Positions 13,101 through 24,180 are shown, counted from the first letter of the stretch. The stretch is 64,000 nucleotides of DNA from Hirudo medicinalis (GCA_011800805.1 MPNW01000556.1:48875-112874), one strand, 5' to 3'. The notes: generated from the sequence alone by a model not told the origin. Translations and numbers: made by a program.

Positions 13101-14038
13101 TGCTATTGCACATTAACATCAATAACTTTACATTTACTTAAAACATATTAAAGCCACCAAAAATTTATCTGTGGACATGCATTTAGCTGTTATCAGTTAC
13201 AATTTTAGTCAGACATCAGCAAATGCCTTGCTTTCCAGTTGCTCATTTAATAAATTCTTATTTGGAAATATTTATAATTCCAGGTTTTGAGACATTTTCT
13301 TTAAAAAAATGCTTTACAAGTACAACCTAAGTGGATAGATAGTAATTTAAAAATAAATAAAAATAATAACAGTAATAACACCATTTTTAACTCTAACAAT
13401 TATGCTGCCATAATTCAAATTATTTAAATAAGTAACTGATAAGTTATAGCAGATGATGATAAAACTTGCAGCAGCAAAATATTAGGTTGAATTAAAAGCA
13501 GGAGTGATTATATTCACTTAAAAAATTCAATTATCAAACCTGAATTCCATTTTTGCCAAACATATGCTCCCAAACTTGTCTTTCAACATCCCAATTTACC
13601 AAATATCCCTTTAAAATATAAAATTCATGTTATATCTTGCCCAGCTTATATCAATAAACCAAAAAACAAAATTGGTGAACCAACTTTTTGGAATGGCAAA
13701 AGGTAATATAAGCCAGACAAATCTTTGCATTCATCAATTTGATCGCCAATAAAGATTCTGTTGCGAACAGTTTTTGCCTTGATTACACAATTTGGAACGA
13801 CTCTGAAATGCGAATCATTGCATTCAATCTAGTTTGCTTTGTTTTTGTTGTTCAATTTATTTTAATTGCGCAACTATAATTTACTTTAGTTCAAATATTC
13901 TGTTTAAATTTAAATTTAAGTGGTGTTATTATTAAACTGAATGCTATGACTATAAAATCGCATTAACCTAGGGATGACTTCAGTAATATAACCAATCTTG
14001 GCTGAATATGCCCCATTATCTAAAACCACTGTTGCCAT
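10116..14038 (-). CDS. ACTR6: Actin-related protein 6 (ARP6), 12 exons, 392 aa
   Basis: ARP6 is a nuclear actin-related protein of SWR1/SRCAP-type remodellers, which exchange histone H2A.Z into nucleosomes. Exons on the minus strand: 14038-13968, 13802-13685, 13608-13540, 13068-12945, 12825-12690, 12388-12332, 11816-11718, 11462-11351, 11226-11103, 10896-10821, 10759-10697, 10245-10116. All phases join; the coding total is 1179 nt, 392 residues against about 396 in vertebrates. Visible landmarks are the N-terminal VVLDNGAYSAKIGY, GYLVNWDVERQVWEHMFGK, the ARP6-typical CCVIVDSGYSFTHIIPY, ERFAIPELLFHPSDVGV and NIVLTGGN, and the C-terminal SWEGG. NIVLTGGN is followed by CCLPGFRDRV where related proteins read SLFPGFRDRV. 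An AATAAA lies about 50 bp past the stop on the minus strand. Intron 6 carries a SINE (11959-12080). The POLR2K-type gene lies about 600 bp upstream on the same strand. Start chosen at the family-conserved N-terminus. Confidence 0.96.
11959..12080 (-). repeat. tRNA-derived SINE, copy 1 (in an ARP6 intron)
   Basis: Shares with copies at 16.35, 51.4 and 53.2 kb a 'tTTATATaGCGC' end and a conserved block with GGGTTTCGAAC, which is the reverse complement of a Pol III B-box-like GTTCGAAACC. It also shares an end reading ATGGGTTGC-like, the complement of a leucine/serine-tRNA-like A box (GGCCGAATGG). The tRNA-like head therefore lies at the high-coordinate end and the TATATAAAT tail at the low end, giving minus orientation, the same as the host gene. 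Confidence 0.75.
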
Positions 14039-14645
14039 ATCTTCTAATGTTCTAAGACATTAAGAACGCAAGCAAACCGAAACACGATTGTTTACAAATT
14101 ATCAACCAAAGACTAATATTACAAGCAAAATTTAGTAAACATATCTTAATTAAAGACTCAATTTGCAGGTTTAAATGAATTTAACATAAAATTTTATTTC
14201 AAAAATGAATTATAAATTGCGTTAATTTATCAGTGCATCAACTTTATATGGAATTGTAACTGCTTAATTCCTTTCATTCTGTAATTGTCCGAGCCAAGTA
14301 CTAATAAATTATTACGTCATGGTTTTGCGGGGAGGATTAACCTGTGTCCAAGCAAAATACTCTTGTGTCAAACTCATCTTCAAATGATGTCACGAATAGA
14401 AAACAAAGGAAATAGAAAACAAAGTTAACACGACTAGCAAGACATTAGAGATATTATTGGGGACATGTTTTGTTTTCGCTTTATTGGAACAAATTCGGGT
14501 TTCGCCAAGCAAATTATGGCTCAACATGTTGATCTGTAATAAGCAGCAATAAGTCATAAAATAATTGCAGCAAATTATGAGGTCTAATTTCATTTTTAAT
14601 TATAACAGATTTTATTGTTTTTATTGAAAATACTACAAAAGCAAA

Positions 14646-14852
14646 TTATCGGCAATTCAAGACTCGGCCAAAGTTCATGGGCTTCATGTAAAATGAACGG
14701 CATCCACAATCCTTACAAATCAAAGGTGCTTTCGAAGGCAGACGACATTCACTCTTGCATGAATTGCAGTAGAAAATCTGTTCCTTCTTAGAGAAGTCAT
14801 TGCCTTCCTGGGGAGGGGATTCAATTTTTGATTTTCTTTGTTTACGATCCAT
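14646..14852 (-). CDS. POLR2K: DNA-directed RNA polymerase I/II/III subunit RPABC4 (Rpb12 type)
   Basis: RPABC4 is the smallest zinc-binding subunit shared by the three nuclear RNA polymerases. The single-exon frame gives 68 residues. The C-terminal half has the family layout: a Tyr-Cys-x2-Cys knuckle (FYCNSCKSECRL), then PLICKDCGCRSFY (the second Cys-x2-Cys with the usual Gly and Arg after it), and a short basic tail ending in Cys-Arg instead of the usual Ala-Arg. The N-terminal 25 residues are polar and variable, as in other species, and slightly longer than the human 58-residue protein. The start is the ATG at 14852; the frame runs unbroken to the stop. It lies head-to-tail with ARP6 and diverges from the small secreted gene at 15439, leaving a shared 587-bp spacer that could hold both promoters. 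Confidence 0.88.
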   Translation of the reverse strand: MDRKQRKSKIESPPQEGNDFSKKEQIFYCNSCKSECRLPSKAPLICKDCGCRSFYMKPMNFGRVLNCR

Positions 14853-15438
14853 TCTTTATGTCGTGGTTATTTTTCTTATGCTTGAGATTCAGAGTAGTTG
14901 AAATTTGTGAAGTTCGTGTTCTCCTTGGTTATGAACTTTCATATTGCTTTATTACAAAAGATCCTAAATGTTATGATTTATACAATTAATTAGATTTAAA
15001 TAGATTTAAATAAAATTTAATTAAAATTTGTAGAAAAATATTTAAAATATAAATTTATTTTATAAATCGATTAGTTAGAAGTTTTATATAAATTTCTTTA
15101 CGTGGATTTAATGCAATTAGTCCAGTATCAAACTGAAAGGCGTCTCACTGTAAATCGTTCATTTAAGGCTTTGTAATAATGCACGAAAAATGCCTACTTT
15201 GCAAGTTGCAGTAACGTTTCAATTGGTCACATTATTATTTTTAAGTAAATGCTCGTAATTTGCCGAAGATCTTAGAATTAACAGGCATAAAATTACCATA
15301 ATGAATAATATTAATAATAATAATAATAATAATCGATTATTCAGTACTCTTGAGTAACAGAGACATGCATAATTATTTACCAAGAAGTTCAAATGCTTAT
15401 ATAAGAAACACCAACTTGTTCCTGCACATGCTTCAGTC

Positions 15439-15978
15439 ATGTTGGCAAAAATATTTCTGCCTTTTATTCTCCTTGTTCATAAACCGTACGGATCGGTTTT
15501 ATCCACCTTTGTAAAGACCAGTGCACCGGGTGACTCTCTGAGCAATTACAAGTTGAAGCTCGACATTTTCTTTGGCAAACTCATCTGGATGTATGGACCC
15601 GACCAAGCAGTAGCAATGATGCTTGGTGGAGCCAAGTGAGTTAGAGCCCATCAGAATAAAAATAATCAATTTAATTTATTAATTGCAATTACTAAAATAT
15701 GAATAATATTTAATGCCCTACTAAGTTGTTAACAATTCCATGATTTGAATTATACTGATGTCCGTTTAACTTAATGCCCGTAAGATCATTACAGACACCT
15801 CAACGGTCTCCAGACTCGGGTAGGCACAGTTTTCGAACATCCTAACTTCAAGGGGTCATCGAAGCTCAGTCCGGAGCAGAAGAGCAATTTGGCAGAACAC
15901 ATTTACTTGGACGTCATGGAGGTTCTCCTCAACAAGCACCCAATCACTTGCAGAATGGGAGTTAAATTTCACATCTGA
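15439..15978 (+). CDS. Small secreted protein, 2 exons, 126 aa
   Basis: Exon 1 is 15439-15635 and exon 2 is 15795-15978; the junction (GCCAA|GTGAGT ... ATTACAG|A) keeps phase and gives 126 residues. The first 20 residues (MLAKIFLPFILLVHKPYGSV) look like a cleavable signal peptide, so the product is probably exported. The mature part is mixed polar and amphipathic (VGTVFEHPNFKGSSKLSPEQ, then HIYLDVMEVLLNKHP) with a single Cys near the end and no transmembrane segment. I do not recognise the family. An AATAAA follows at about 16003. It is transcribed away from the POLR2K-type gene. Confidence 0.72.
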
Positions 15979-16002
15979 CGTCTTTTATAAGGCTGTAAAT
16001 AA

Positions 16003-16010
16003 CAATAAAA
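16003..16010 (+). terminator. Poly(A) signal of the small secreted gene
   Basis: AATAAA about 25 nt after the stop codon at 15978, within a short 3' untranslated region. Confidence 0.6.
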
Positions 16011-16344
16011 AATATCATTCATCATCGACTCAATAATTTATTTGAAGGAAAAATTGAAATAACTTCAATGAATCCTTCATTGATGTTTTTAAGAATTTTA
16101 ACATTGGAAATATTAACTTAAATCAGCTACTTGCATATTTATTATCATCACAAATCCATTTCCAAAAGTAATTCAAATAAAACTGTGTATTATTAAATAC
16201 ACGACCGCAGTTCAAATAACGTTCAATTTATGTACCGCGATTACAAATGCAAATTTCGATGACAGATGTAAAAAATTTATGGGCGAAATGCAAATCATTT
16301 ATATAGCGTCATATTCATAGCGACAGAGGTGCTTCTAGTTAACT

Positions 16345-16462
16345 ATTTATATAGTGCTCCTTGCCAAGGGGGTTGCGGTAGTGCAGGATAGTTTCGAACT
16401 CTACACATTACGACAGTTGCCGTAACCGTCTCATGCAGGAACGCAAGCCATTCGGCCAATCT
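16345..16462 (-). repeat. tRNA-derived SINE, copy 2
   Basis: Same family as the copy in the ARP6 intron. It contains aTTTATATAGTGCTCC at the low end, TTTCGAACTC (complement of the B box) in the middle, and GCCATTCGGCCAA (complement of a tRNA-like A box) at the high end. It lies between the secreted-protein gene and the 13-exon gene. Confidence 0.75.
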
Positions 16463-16654
16463 GCATCTGCAAGAAACAAAACAACTTTAAAAAAGTAAAA
16501 CTTGAATTCATAAATTTCTATTAAAATTATTCTAATAAACTAAATCAAAATCTTTCATCTCCTCCTGCTATCTATTATTAGTTCAAATTATTGTAAATCA
16601 TTACAATAAAATTTAAATACATTATACGCGTAACATCAGAGACGCTTTTTGTTA

Positions 16655-19358
16655 ATGATGCAAACTAATTATTCAGTTTCGCAAGCGATGTTCAAAACTT
16701 TGAAAAAATTGGAAGATGAAGTGGCAAGGGACAATGAGGTTTTTTGAAGGATTTCTGTAGTGAAATATTTTTGTGATTTACTGATTTATTGACATTGTAT
16801 TTCAGCTTTCTGAAGAATCTTTGACAAAATTTAAAGAGACTGCCAGTGTTTTGAGGTTGGTATAAAAATCTATGTTAAGGAAAAATAATAATTTATGGTC
16901 ATTTTTATAAATTGTAATTTATACTTACATCGATTTGAAATACCAACCTGCGTACAATAATAAGTGAATAATGAATTATAATACTATTAAAAATCGTTTC
17001 AGTTCTTTCTTGCCTCAGTTGTCTGATTCAAGTCTCGTTGAAATCGATGATCTCTTGTACCCAAACGAGGATAAACCTGTTTGCAATCCGCCGAGTTAGT
17101 GCTCGAATTTGGTGACAAAATTATCAGATAATTAATACTTTGATATTCACACATATTTATATGCGTAATAGAATTTAAACATTTCTATTATAAATGGTTT
17201 TATTTTGTTTAAAAGGCATAATAAAGACAGATTGTGAAGAATGGACTTTCATACCAATATTTTTTACGGTATACAAACATGATGTAGGTTTAATAATTAT
17301 ATATAATAGAAATTCGACAAAATGGTCTATAAAGTGAATTTGGACTTAAGTTTTGTGTTTTATTTAGATAAAGTCAATGGATCGCAAGATCGATACAACC
17401 TGCCTCCAGATATTCGATAATCTATGTTCAATACCAGTCAAATTTGAAGATGTATTCCAAGAAAAAATAGAAACGTACTAGTTTACATAATCAGTTGAAT
17501 ATGGCATAATATTGACTAATTAACCATCTCGTTGTAGTTGCATTGTTGATTTAGTGCGTTCCAGGCATTACATTAAAATCTGCATCGCATTGAAATTTCT
17601 TAAAGTTGCCATGGAAAAGCACAGAAAAGATTTTGAGATGTTCCTGAATAAAATAGGAAACACCTGTATGTGGCACTTTTAATTAAATGGAATTAATTAA
17701 TGGAAAATCATTAAACTTAAGTGGAAATAATTACATTTACAAATTAAACTATTATTCTACAGTTTTATACTCAATTTTGTTTCTGTCCAAATTGAAAAAT
17801 ATTCCCCAAGCAAGACATCCCGACAAAATGAGAATTACTTCGTGGATCACCCAACAAGGTAAATTATTTAATCTGCAATAAGTTGATTATAAAGTGTTTA
17901 ACATTTATATTTTTATATATAAGTAATATTTATAATAGAATAATATAAATATATTAAAATATTTCTTCCCAGCTTCACTCATATTTGATAACCTCGATAT
18001 TATGTCATTCCAACTTCAAAATGTAACTCCAAAAACTTTCAAGTATCTCAAAACATATTATGGAAAAGTTATGGTTTGTAATTTTTTTACCATTTTAAAA
18101 TCAAATGCTTTTCGATAAAATATAAAATATTTACAAGATTTGTGTCATCTTCGTTTTGCAGAATAGTTTTGATGATCTGTACATTCACTTCTTGATGGAT
18201 TCATTACGTTCTGATTACAAGACATGCTTCTCATTTCACATTGAACACCTCCACAATTATTTCATGTCTGCACGAACTAAAGACGAAAAACTTTTACTGC
18301 TAGAGATATTTATCAAAGATAGTTGGTTTCCGCATGATTATATTCGTGGATTTCATGAATATTGGGGATATTTTGTTCGTGTGTGTGAATATGTACTTTC
18401 AAGTTTTTTCAGTAACGTTGAATATTTATTAAAGGTGAAAAGATTTTTATTGCATTAAAAAATTTTAGTTAATTTTTATTAAATTATTTACCAATATAAA
18501 TTTATGTAAATAATAAGGCAATTCTGATTTTTGTTAGAACTTTCATTATTCAAACGACCTTCTGAATGAAATCGACAAATATCACGATTACGAATTTCCA
18601 CAATATCTGTCGGACATCAATTCAGCCGTCAATTCTGTTATCAATGAATCGGGTGTTGAGAAGATGGGCGAGAATTGCGCTACAATTGTCCAACATAAAC
18701 AATCAAATGGACCAGATTTCACGATCGAACTATTCCTTTTTCACGATGACTTTATGAAAAGTCTCCAAGTGATTAATATTATGTGCACGGGATGTTTGAT
18801 GGGCAAAAACCTTTACAAAGTATTTTCGAGAAACCTTTAAAGATTAAGAATTAGTTACTGATATAATAATCCTTAATTCGCATTTTATTCAGTTCAAGGG
18901 AAAAGATTGTAGTGGCGGTCTTTACACGAATATATTTCGGAGAATAATACTCCTATTAAGTATTACATCAATGCAGCACTTACTGACCCGGCAAGACGTG
19001 GTGAAATCCAATGGTGGTTTCGTAAAACCATGGAGAAATGGTAAGATTTTCACTTCCAAGCTTGTTGAGTTCGTAAATACTAATTTAATCATTTGCTTGC
19101 AGCCCATTTTTGATTTTTTCCAAAAGTCAATTTTACTTAATGGACGATTTGATCAGAATGTTGAAAGGAGAAGAAGATGAGGTGCGCGAATTTAAAAATG
19201 GTCTACATATTAAATAATAAATAATCTTGTTCAAACTTAATAACGTTTTATAGGTCTTGGAGGAAAGGCTCTATGTCGCCATTAATACCGTAATCACGAG
19301 GGATGCATTTAGTATTAATTACGACATGTTTTTCTCGAAACATGACAATAATACATAA
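16655..19358 (+). CDS. Unidentified 513-aa protein, 13 exons
   Basis: Exons: 16655-16738, 16806-16855, 17003-17094, 17216-17283, 17368-17474, 17538-17665, 17763-17858, 17973-18073, 18162-18434, 18538-18768, 18913-19040, 19103-19181, 19254-19358. All thirteen have canonical GT-AG borders and the phases close perfectly into 1542 nt, which is strong evidence of a real, intact gene. The product is rich in aromatic and acidic residues and probably mostly helical, with no signal peptide or clear membrane span. Recognisable stretches for searching are DCEEWTFIPIFFTVYKH, TKDEKLLLLEIFIKDSWFPH, SNGPDFTIELFLFHDDFMKS and NNTPIKYYINAALTDPARRG. I could not place it in a family. Two ATGs in tandem open the frame at 16655 and 16658. 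A 5' non-coding exon cannot be excluded. Confidence 0.8.
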
Positions 19359-19879
19359 GTTTCTTATATTACATACTTCATTGTCCAAATTCCTGAAACT
19401 CATCAAAAATATTTGAAAATAAACCCATCGATTAACAATTTTCGTTTTGAAAGTTCTGATGTGTTTTGTGATTGAACTAAAATTTTTAAAAATCATTCAC
19501 AAGCTGATTGTTGTACTGTTTGCTAAATTTATCATCAAGATCCTCCTTCACATTTTGTTTTCCTTGTCTGAGTATCCAAAGACTGCTATTACTTTCATCG
19601 GGCCACTTGCTTACGAAATTGCATTGTTCTCGTTTGGCACGATTGGACTGGAGCAGAGTAGTATTGAATCGGAATGTCGAATTGAAGCAGTTTGTGATCT
19701 AAATATATGAAATGATTCTTCTGGGAACTAGAGGATGTGACTGATCTATTGAGCGAAAAACTCAATATGCAAAACCTTCCGCACAAGTTAGAGCGAGTGT
19801 GGAGTAAAAAACAAAAAAATCCGCGAAAGTACTCCGCATGAAAACATGATCAAAGCGAAAAGTTCCACAGAGCAAGTCA

Positions 19880-20840
19880 AAACGAAACGATGAAAAGATC
19901 AGACGTCAAAAATGTTTCGCCAGTTCTTCAGGCCTTCTTTAGAAAGAACCAGTCAGCCGCTGCTAAGTTGGTTCTCCGAGAGGAATGCGAGGACCAAAGG
20001 TGTAGATTATACTCATCAACCTAGTTGGTTATTGAACCGAGGTTCTTGAGGGGATGTCATTGGAGGACGACGACCCGTTACTAGGACGATTGACGATATT
20101 TTAGAAATGCAGGAGCCAGTCACTAAAAGGGAAGCAGAAATCGCTTTCCGACGTTTGAAAAACCAGATGTCTTGGCCAGATCAAGATGGCTTCAGAAAAT
20201 GTCCGTCCTGCGTCCTTCAAAGTGGGACTGGTAGCATTTACTTCAAAAACTGGGGAGGCATTTTTTCCAGATGATTACCTGCCCATCACGGTCGGTCCAA
20301 TAATGTCGCGCCCATTTTATCGCGTCCTGACATGTAGAATGACCACAATTTGGTCATTGTCACCACTTTTAAGTAAACATTTTGCCCAGGAAGTGGAATA
20401 GCACAAAACGAAACATCCTCCTGGTCAAATCAATCTTGCAGAAGAAAAGAGAACAGCTTCAAAAGATGAACGTGACATTTGTGGACATCAATAAGGCGTT
20501 CGATTCAGTTTCGTAAAAATACATCATCAAAACTACATCCAGACTCAGAACTCCATCCCTTTTGCTTAACTACATAACAGACTTACTTCAAGAAGGATCA
20601 GCACGACTGAGATTTTGGTACTGGATTGGTGGCGGATTGATTAAACTCACTCAAATATGCCTCACTCCGAACAGACTCACAGCAGGCAGAAACAGTGGAT
20701 CGTCAATCTCACACCCTATCTCGAAATTCGGCATCAATATTGCGAAGTTCCTGCCTTATCATTGTCGTGTTCCTGTCTTAATGCGAAACGAATTAGATCG
20801 AAGGAAACGACCAAGTCTTGAAATTATCGAAATATAATTA
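19880..20840 (+). mobile_element. R2-like non-LTR retrotransposon, reverse transcriptase relic A
   Basis: Frameshifted but colinear RT blocks: an N-terminal block (EPVTKREAEIAFRRLKNQ), then PITVGPIMSRPFYRVL, matching the RPIT(I/V)xxxxxRxFHRIL block of R2-like RTs, then VTFVDINKAFDSVS (RT motif A with the catalytic Asp) near 20475-20515, then LLLNYITDLLQEGSARL. Several stops and shifts show that it is dead. The RNA template choice and target site cannot be read from this fragment. Confidence 0.8.
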
Positions 20841-21119
20841 TATTCTAAGCAAGAAAAGCACAGAAATTACTAAGATGAAATTTAAAAGTAAAACTCCTAC
20901 ATAAATCTTGGCAATCAAACCGCAACAACTCGCCACACTGGCTACAACTCGCTCCAAACACACTATCGTCTGCCTTTCTCTACTCGTCTGCTCTCTCACA
21001 CAACGCGCTCTCAACACTTTCACCAAAACTGCCTCTAACTGACGCTCGTAACACTGTTTATTTGTTTATTTGATTATAGTCCATTGCATAACTGAGATGA
21101 TTTGGACCTGTTGTAATAA

Positions 21120-21470
21120 TATTAATAACAATTGAAACTATCCTCGAGATCGGACAGGAATCCTCAGAGAGGACCCCCTCTTCGAACGTTTCGGCCCTTT
21201 AATCCTCTGATGCTCTCAGGGGTCGGGCCGCTGATCAGACGTGTATTCCTGTCGGTAATCTCTTCCGTTTGCAACACCGACGAGCAATATTAAGCCCATC
21301 TCGAGTCACTCTAGCCACCAACTTCAACCACCAACGAACCGAACGAGAACAAGCACCCAAATCGGAACATGCAGCTAATAAAGGCCCTGCTCCCGCCGAC
21401 CTAACAGGAGATTGTGTTGGAAGTACTCCCGTTGGCTTACAGCGAAGCCTCACTATTGGCTGTTGAAGTT
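21120..21470 (-). repeat. GC-richer element tail with an internal duplication
   Basis: Noticeably more GC-rich than the surroundings. About 41 b near 21500 (cattggctgactaacgaagt region) and its partner near 21425 (cgttggcttacagcgaagcc region) are diverged direct copies that include the flanking 'gacaggagactctgttgaaa' / 'aacaggagattgtgttggaa' blocks. It probably forms the 3' part of the element that encodes the PD-(D/E)XK-like frame next to it. Confidence 0.5.
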
Positions 21471-22010
21471 AGCGCACCGACTTGACAGGAGACTCTGTTG
21501 AAAACTCTCCCATTGGCTGACTAACGAAGTCACACGATTGGCTATTGAAAGGTCCACTTTTTGACCAGATCCACTGCGAAGCTGCCTCTGCAGCTCTGGG
21601 TAAGTCTGCCTTGGCTTTTGATCTAACTTTGCTGGTCAGACCGATTTCCCTCCAGAAAGTGTAGGTAGATCGGCTAACCAAACCTCTTGCAACGACTTCA
21701 AAGGCAAAGAACGATACTTTATAACCCTTCCGCTTTAGATTCATTGTCAAGTCCATGTACCGGTCCTCTTTCATGGTGTTACGTCTCCCCATTCTATCTT
21801 CCCATGACACCGTCAGCTCCGCCAATACAAATGTGTCTGCCTTTGATGATGACAGCACCACGTCCGGTCTCTTGCCGCTTTCAACTAACACATGGGAATA
21901 GTGCCTCAACATCGGCTGCTACTTTCCAATCAATGGCGTTCTCTAGAATGTGTTTCCTTTTGACTCTGCATCTGCTCCTTGCAAACTGGGAAATGCCCTT
22001 ACGCAGGAAA
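21469..22010 (-). pseudogene. PD-(D/E)XK nuclease-like frame of a mobile element
   Basis: A 147-codon open frame on the minus strand (from 21912) preceded in another frame by related sequence to about 22010 (HILENAIDWKVAADVE). It contains RPDVVLSSSKADTFVLAELTV followed by a Trp-Glu-Asp, then GYKVSFFAFEVVARGLVSRS and AAEAASQWIW. The Pro-Asp ... Glu-Leu-Thr spacing fits a PD-(D/E)XK restriction-like nuclease core, and I recall this block as the C-terminal part of invertebrate reverse-transcriptase-type elements. The frameshift near 21912 makes an intact gene unlikely. Confidence 0.6.
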
Positions 22011-22135
22011 TAACTCTGAGGAACCGATTAGTTTTAGTCAGTATTAGCGATAATAAAATAAAAAATTTGGAAGATTAAGTAGTCAGCTTAAAAATACGTT
22101 TTAATACGTTAAAAATTCATTAAAATAATGCATAT

Positions 22136-22980
22136 TTAATTAATTAATAGTGAATGCTTTTCACAAATCCATCTGTGTATGAGGTCCACATTTGCTGGAT
22201 TACCAAGCATGGGACTCATGCAGTTGTGACTTGACGTCCTGAGGATGACATCGACTTGCTTCTCTGGAATAAATATTTTAATTCCGGCCCTGTCGTCCAA
22301 GATCTTAAATTCATCTTTGTAGCAGAGGAGGTTTCCTTGGAGATTCTCGATTTTCTCCCTTGCAATGAGCATCCTCAGAGGGTTGTCGGCTGCTACGGAG
22401 AGGTTCGAGATGTCGATCTCTGTCATCTTCATTCTCCAAAGGGAAGTTGTGGGATCCTCCTCTGCAATGTCTCTTAGGAGATCTCTCGGAAGGAGGGACT
22501 CAATTGTCTCAAGTGGAAACTCCTTTTTTCTTCATCAAGATGTGAAGCCTCGCTTGAGCCTTGGACTTCCTGCCATTAGAAATGAAACATTTGTTATTAA
22601 CAGACTAGATTTGAGTAGCGATGGGCCTGAGGGCGTGGTTTGCCATGAGTCGTCGGAGACAGGAAGATTATTTCCTTGCAGATACGAAATCTGATATTGG
22701 CCTCGCTCCTCTTGATCATGCTATTGGTAAACAAAACTGCTTGTGATGTAGACGCTAAGATCTTGAAAGCCTTAGCAAATAGAACCTTAACCGTGTAGTT
22801 GAATTGTTTCTGTGTGCGAGTTGTCATTGTTCTTGAGGAGGTCCCGGTCGTCCAAAGAGCAATATCATCGGCATACATAGACAACTCAATCCCTTTGCCA
22901 GGATTTGGGATAGCGTTCATCATGATGATGAATAGATGAAGGCTGAGGACACTACTTTGTGGTGTGCTATTTTCCAATAC
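22136..22980 (-). mobile_element. Non-LTR reverse transcriptase relic with YADD motif
   Basis: The minus-strand frame 22977-22597 reads SSVLSLHLFIIMMNAIPNPG and then LSMYADDIALWTTG. These are RT motif B' (normally PQGSVLSPxLF) and the YxDD active-site box with both aspartates kept. The sequence continues in shifted frames to about 22145 (DISNLSVAADNPLRMLIARE). Stops between blocks show decay. It is a different lineage from the R2-like fragments around it. Confidence 0.8.
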
Positions 22981-23034
22981 GTTTGGGAGAAAGGTTGGGA
23001 GAGGGCTTCCTTGGATACTTCTACATCATGCATT

Positions 23035-23465
23035 TTTTAAAATCTGTTATGCAGCACTTCACAATATCTAAGGCACGGTTAAAAATATTTACTCGAAATC
23101 TATCCTCTAAATCGTTAATTCTGTGATCATCTATTATCTCATCAAAATGCCGCTTAGTTGTTTTAATTCTTCTACCTTGCTATTTTACCTCACTACCCCA
23201 TGTTTTAGCAACAGCAATTGCTTCTTGTTTAGCTTCCGGGGTTAGGGTTAGGGTTAGGGTTGATCCTGTAATTTTTAGTCACATGCAGGGCAGTTTCAGT
23301 TTCAAGATGATGTGTAGCTATATATTTTTTCTTTCTCATTTTGCAAATATTTCAATGCCATATCAATTGCTCCAAAAATATTTGAAAATTTTTCCAACAA
23401 GGATACAAATTCAATTTCATTTAATTTATCATTATTTCTTTCTCTAGAGTCTTCGCTTTCATTCA
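23035..23465 (-). pseudogene. hAT/ZMYM-like transposase relic
   Basis: The minus strand reads an ATG at about 23462 with SEDSRERNNDKLNEIEFVSL and ALKYLQNEKEKIYSYTS, then, after the telomere-like array, KTTKRHFDEIIDDHRINDLE followed by FRVNIFNRALDIVKCC. The second part resembles the 'KRFFDE...E..F.VNVFN..LD' segment of hAT-like / ZMYM6-type transposases. One stop and the array interrupt the frame. Confidence 0.55.
23238..23261 (+). repeat. Interstitial telomere-like (TTAGGG)n array
   Basis: Nearly four uninterrupted TTAGGG units on the plus strand inside a transposase relic. TTAGGG is the usual animal telomere repeat. Confidence 0.85.
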
Positions 23466-23488
23466 TATTTTATGCTTCTACAACAATG

Positions 23489-23562
23489 GTCGTCGGTAGC
23501 CGAGTGGTTAAGGATTTCACTTTGGTGCGGCTCCATTAGGAGTTCAAATTCTAGCCGCTCAC
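23489..23562 (+). repeat. tRNA-like sequence (Ser/Leu type), copy 1
   Basis: Reads GTCGGTAGCCGAGTGGTTAAGG (A-box-like) and GGAGTTCAAATTC (B-box-like) at tRNA spacing. The acceptor ends do not pair, so it is a tRNA-derived element rather than a working tRNA gene. A close, opposite-strand copy lies at 25876-25950. Confidence 0.65.
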
Positions 23563-23829
23563 AAGATTTTCTATAACTAACACTGGTTTTAGACTCAGTA
23601 TAACTCGATAATTCAGGTAGCTTTTCTTTGCTTGAAGGTTCCAATTTTAATAGAAACGCATACACTGACTTATAAATCTTAATTTCATTTTCAATTTTTT
23701 TCCTTTCTCCTCTTAGCTGCTCCTCTTAAATTGCTTGCCGTGGTAAATGTATTAAAAAGGGGTCCGGTTTTAAAATATTAAAATTTTACAATCATTTTAT
23801 TTTGCTTTTCCATTACAAAATTGACGTAA

Positions 23830-24088
23830 CATAGGGGCCCGTGGCTGCTGCCAGAAATTTCTGAGTAATGGTAAAGATAAATCGTGTTAATTAAAATCGT
23901 TATAACTTTTTAATTTCGCACCATGCATTAAATTTTATAAAAATTTGTTGATTTTAACGTTTCAGTAAAAAAAAATAAGATCTTATAATTTTAATGTGAT
24001 CAGCGCAGTATATAAATAAAAAAAATTAAAATATCTAAATTTTAGGTTTTCGGCCCTGGGTTCCCAGCAGCTGCGGACCCATAGCTAC
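23830..24088. mobile_element. Possible short DNA transposon with imperfect inverted ends
   Basis: The left end, ATAGGGGCCCGTGGCTGCTG, and the reverse complement of the right end, CTATGGGTCCGCAGCTGCTG, are similar. They bound about 250 bp of AT-rich, non-coding DNA ending in 'tagctacgccactgg', a phrase common at ends of invertebrate DNA elements. No transposase inside. Target duplications were not resolved. Confidence 0.4.
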
Positions 24089-24180
24089 GCCACTGGTCCC
24101 ACCACCTTTTTATCACTCTCCTGTCAAGTACGGGAGGCATAGAAATTTCTCAGCTCAAACAGTGAGTTTCATGTCTCAAT

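Noticed and set aside
17538..17665. FANCD2-like or KICSTOR-like identity for the 513-residue protein
   Set aside because: Only short, low-complexity resemblances (for example around RSRHYIKICIALKFLKVAME) that do not extend in order along the proteins.
23489..23562. Functional tRNA-Ser or tRNA-Leu gene
   Set aside because: A- and B-box-like blocks exist but the acceptor stem cannot pair and the anticodon arm is irregular, so a tRNA-derived repeat is the better call.
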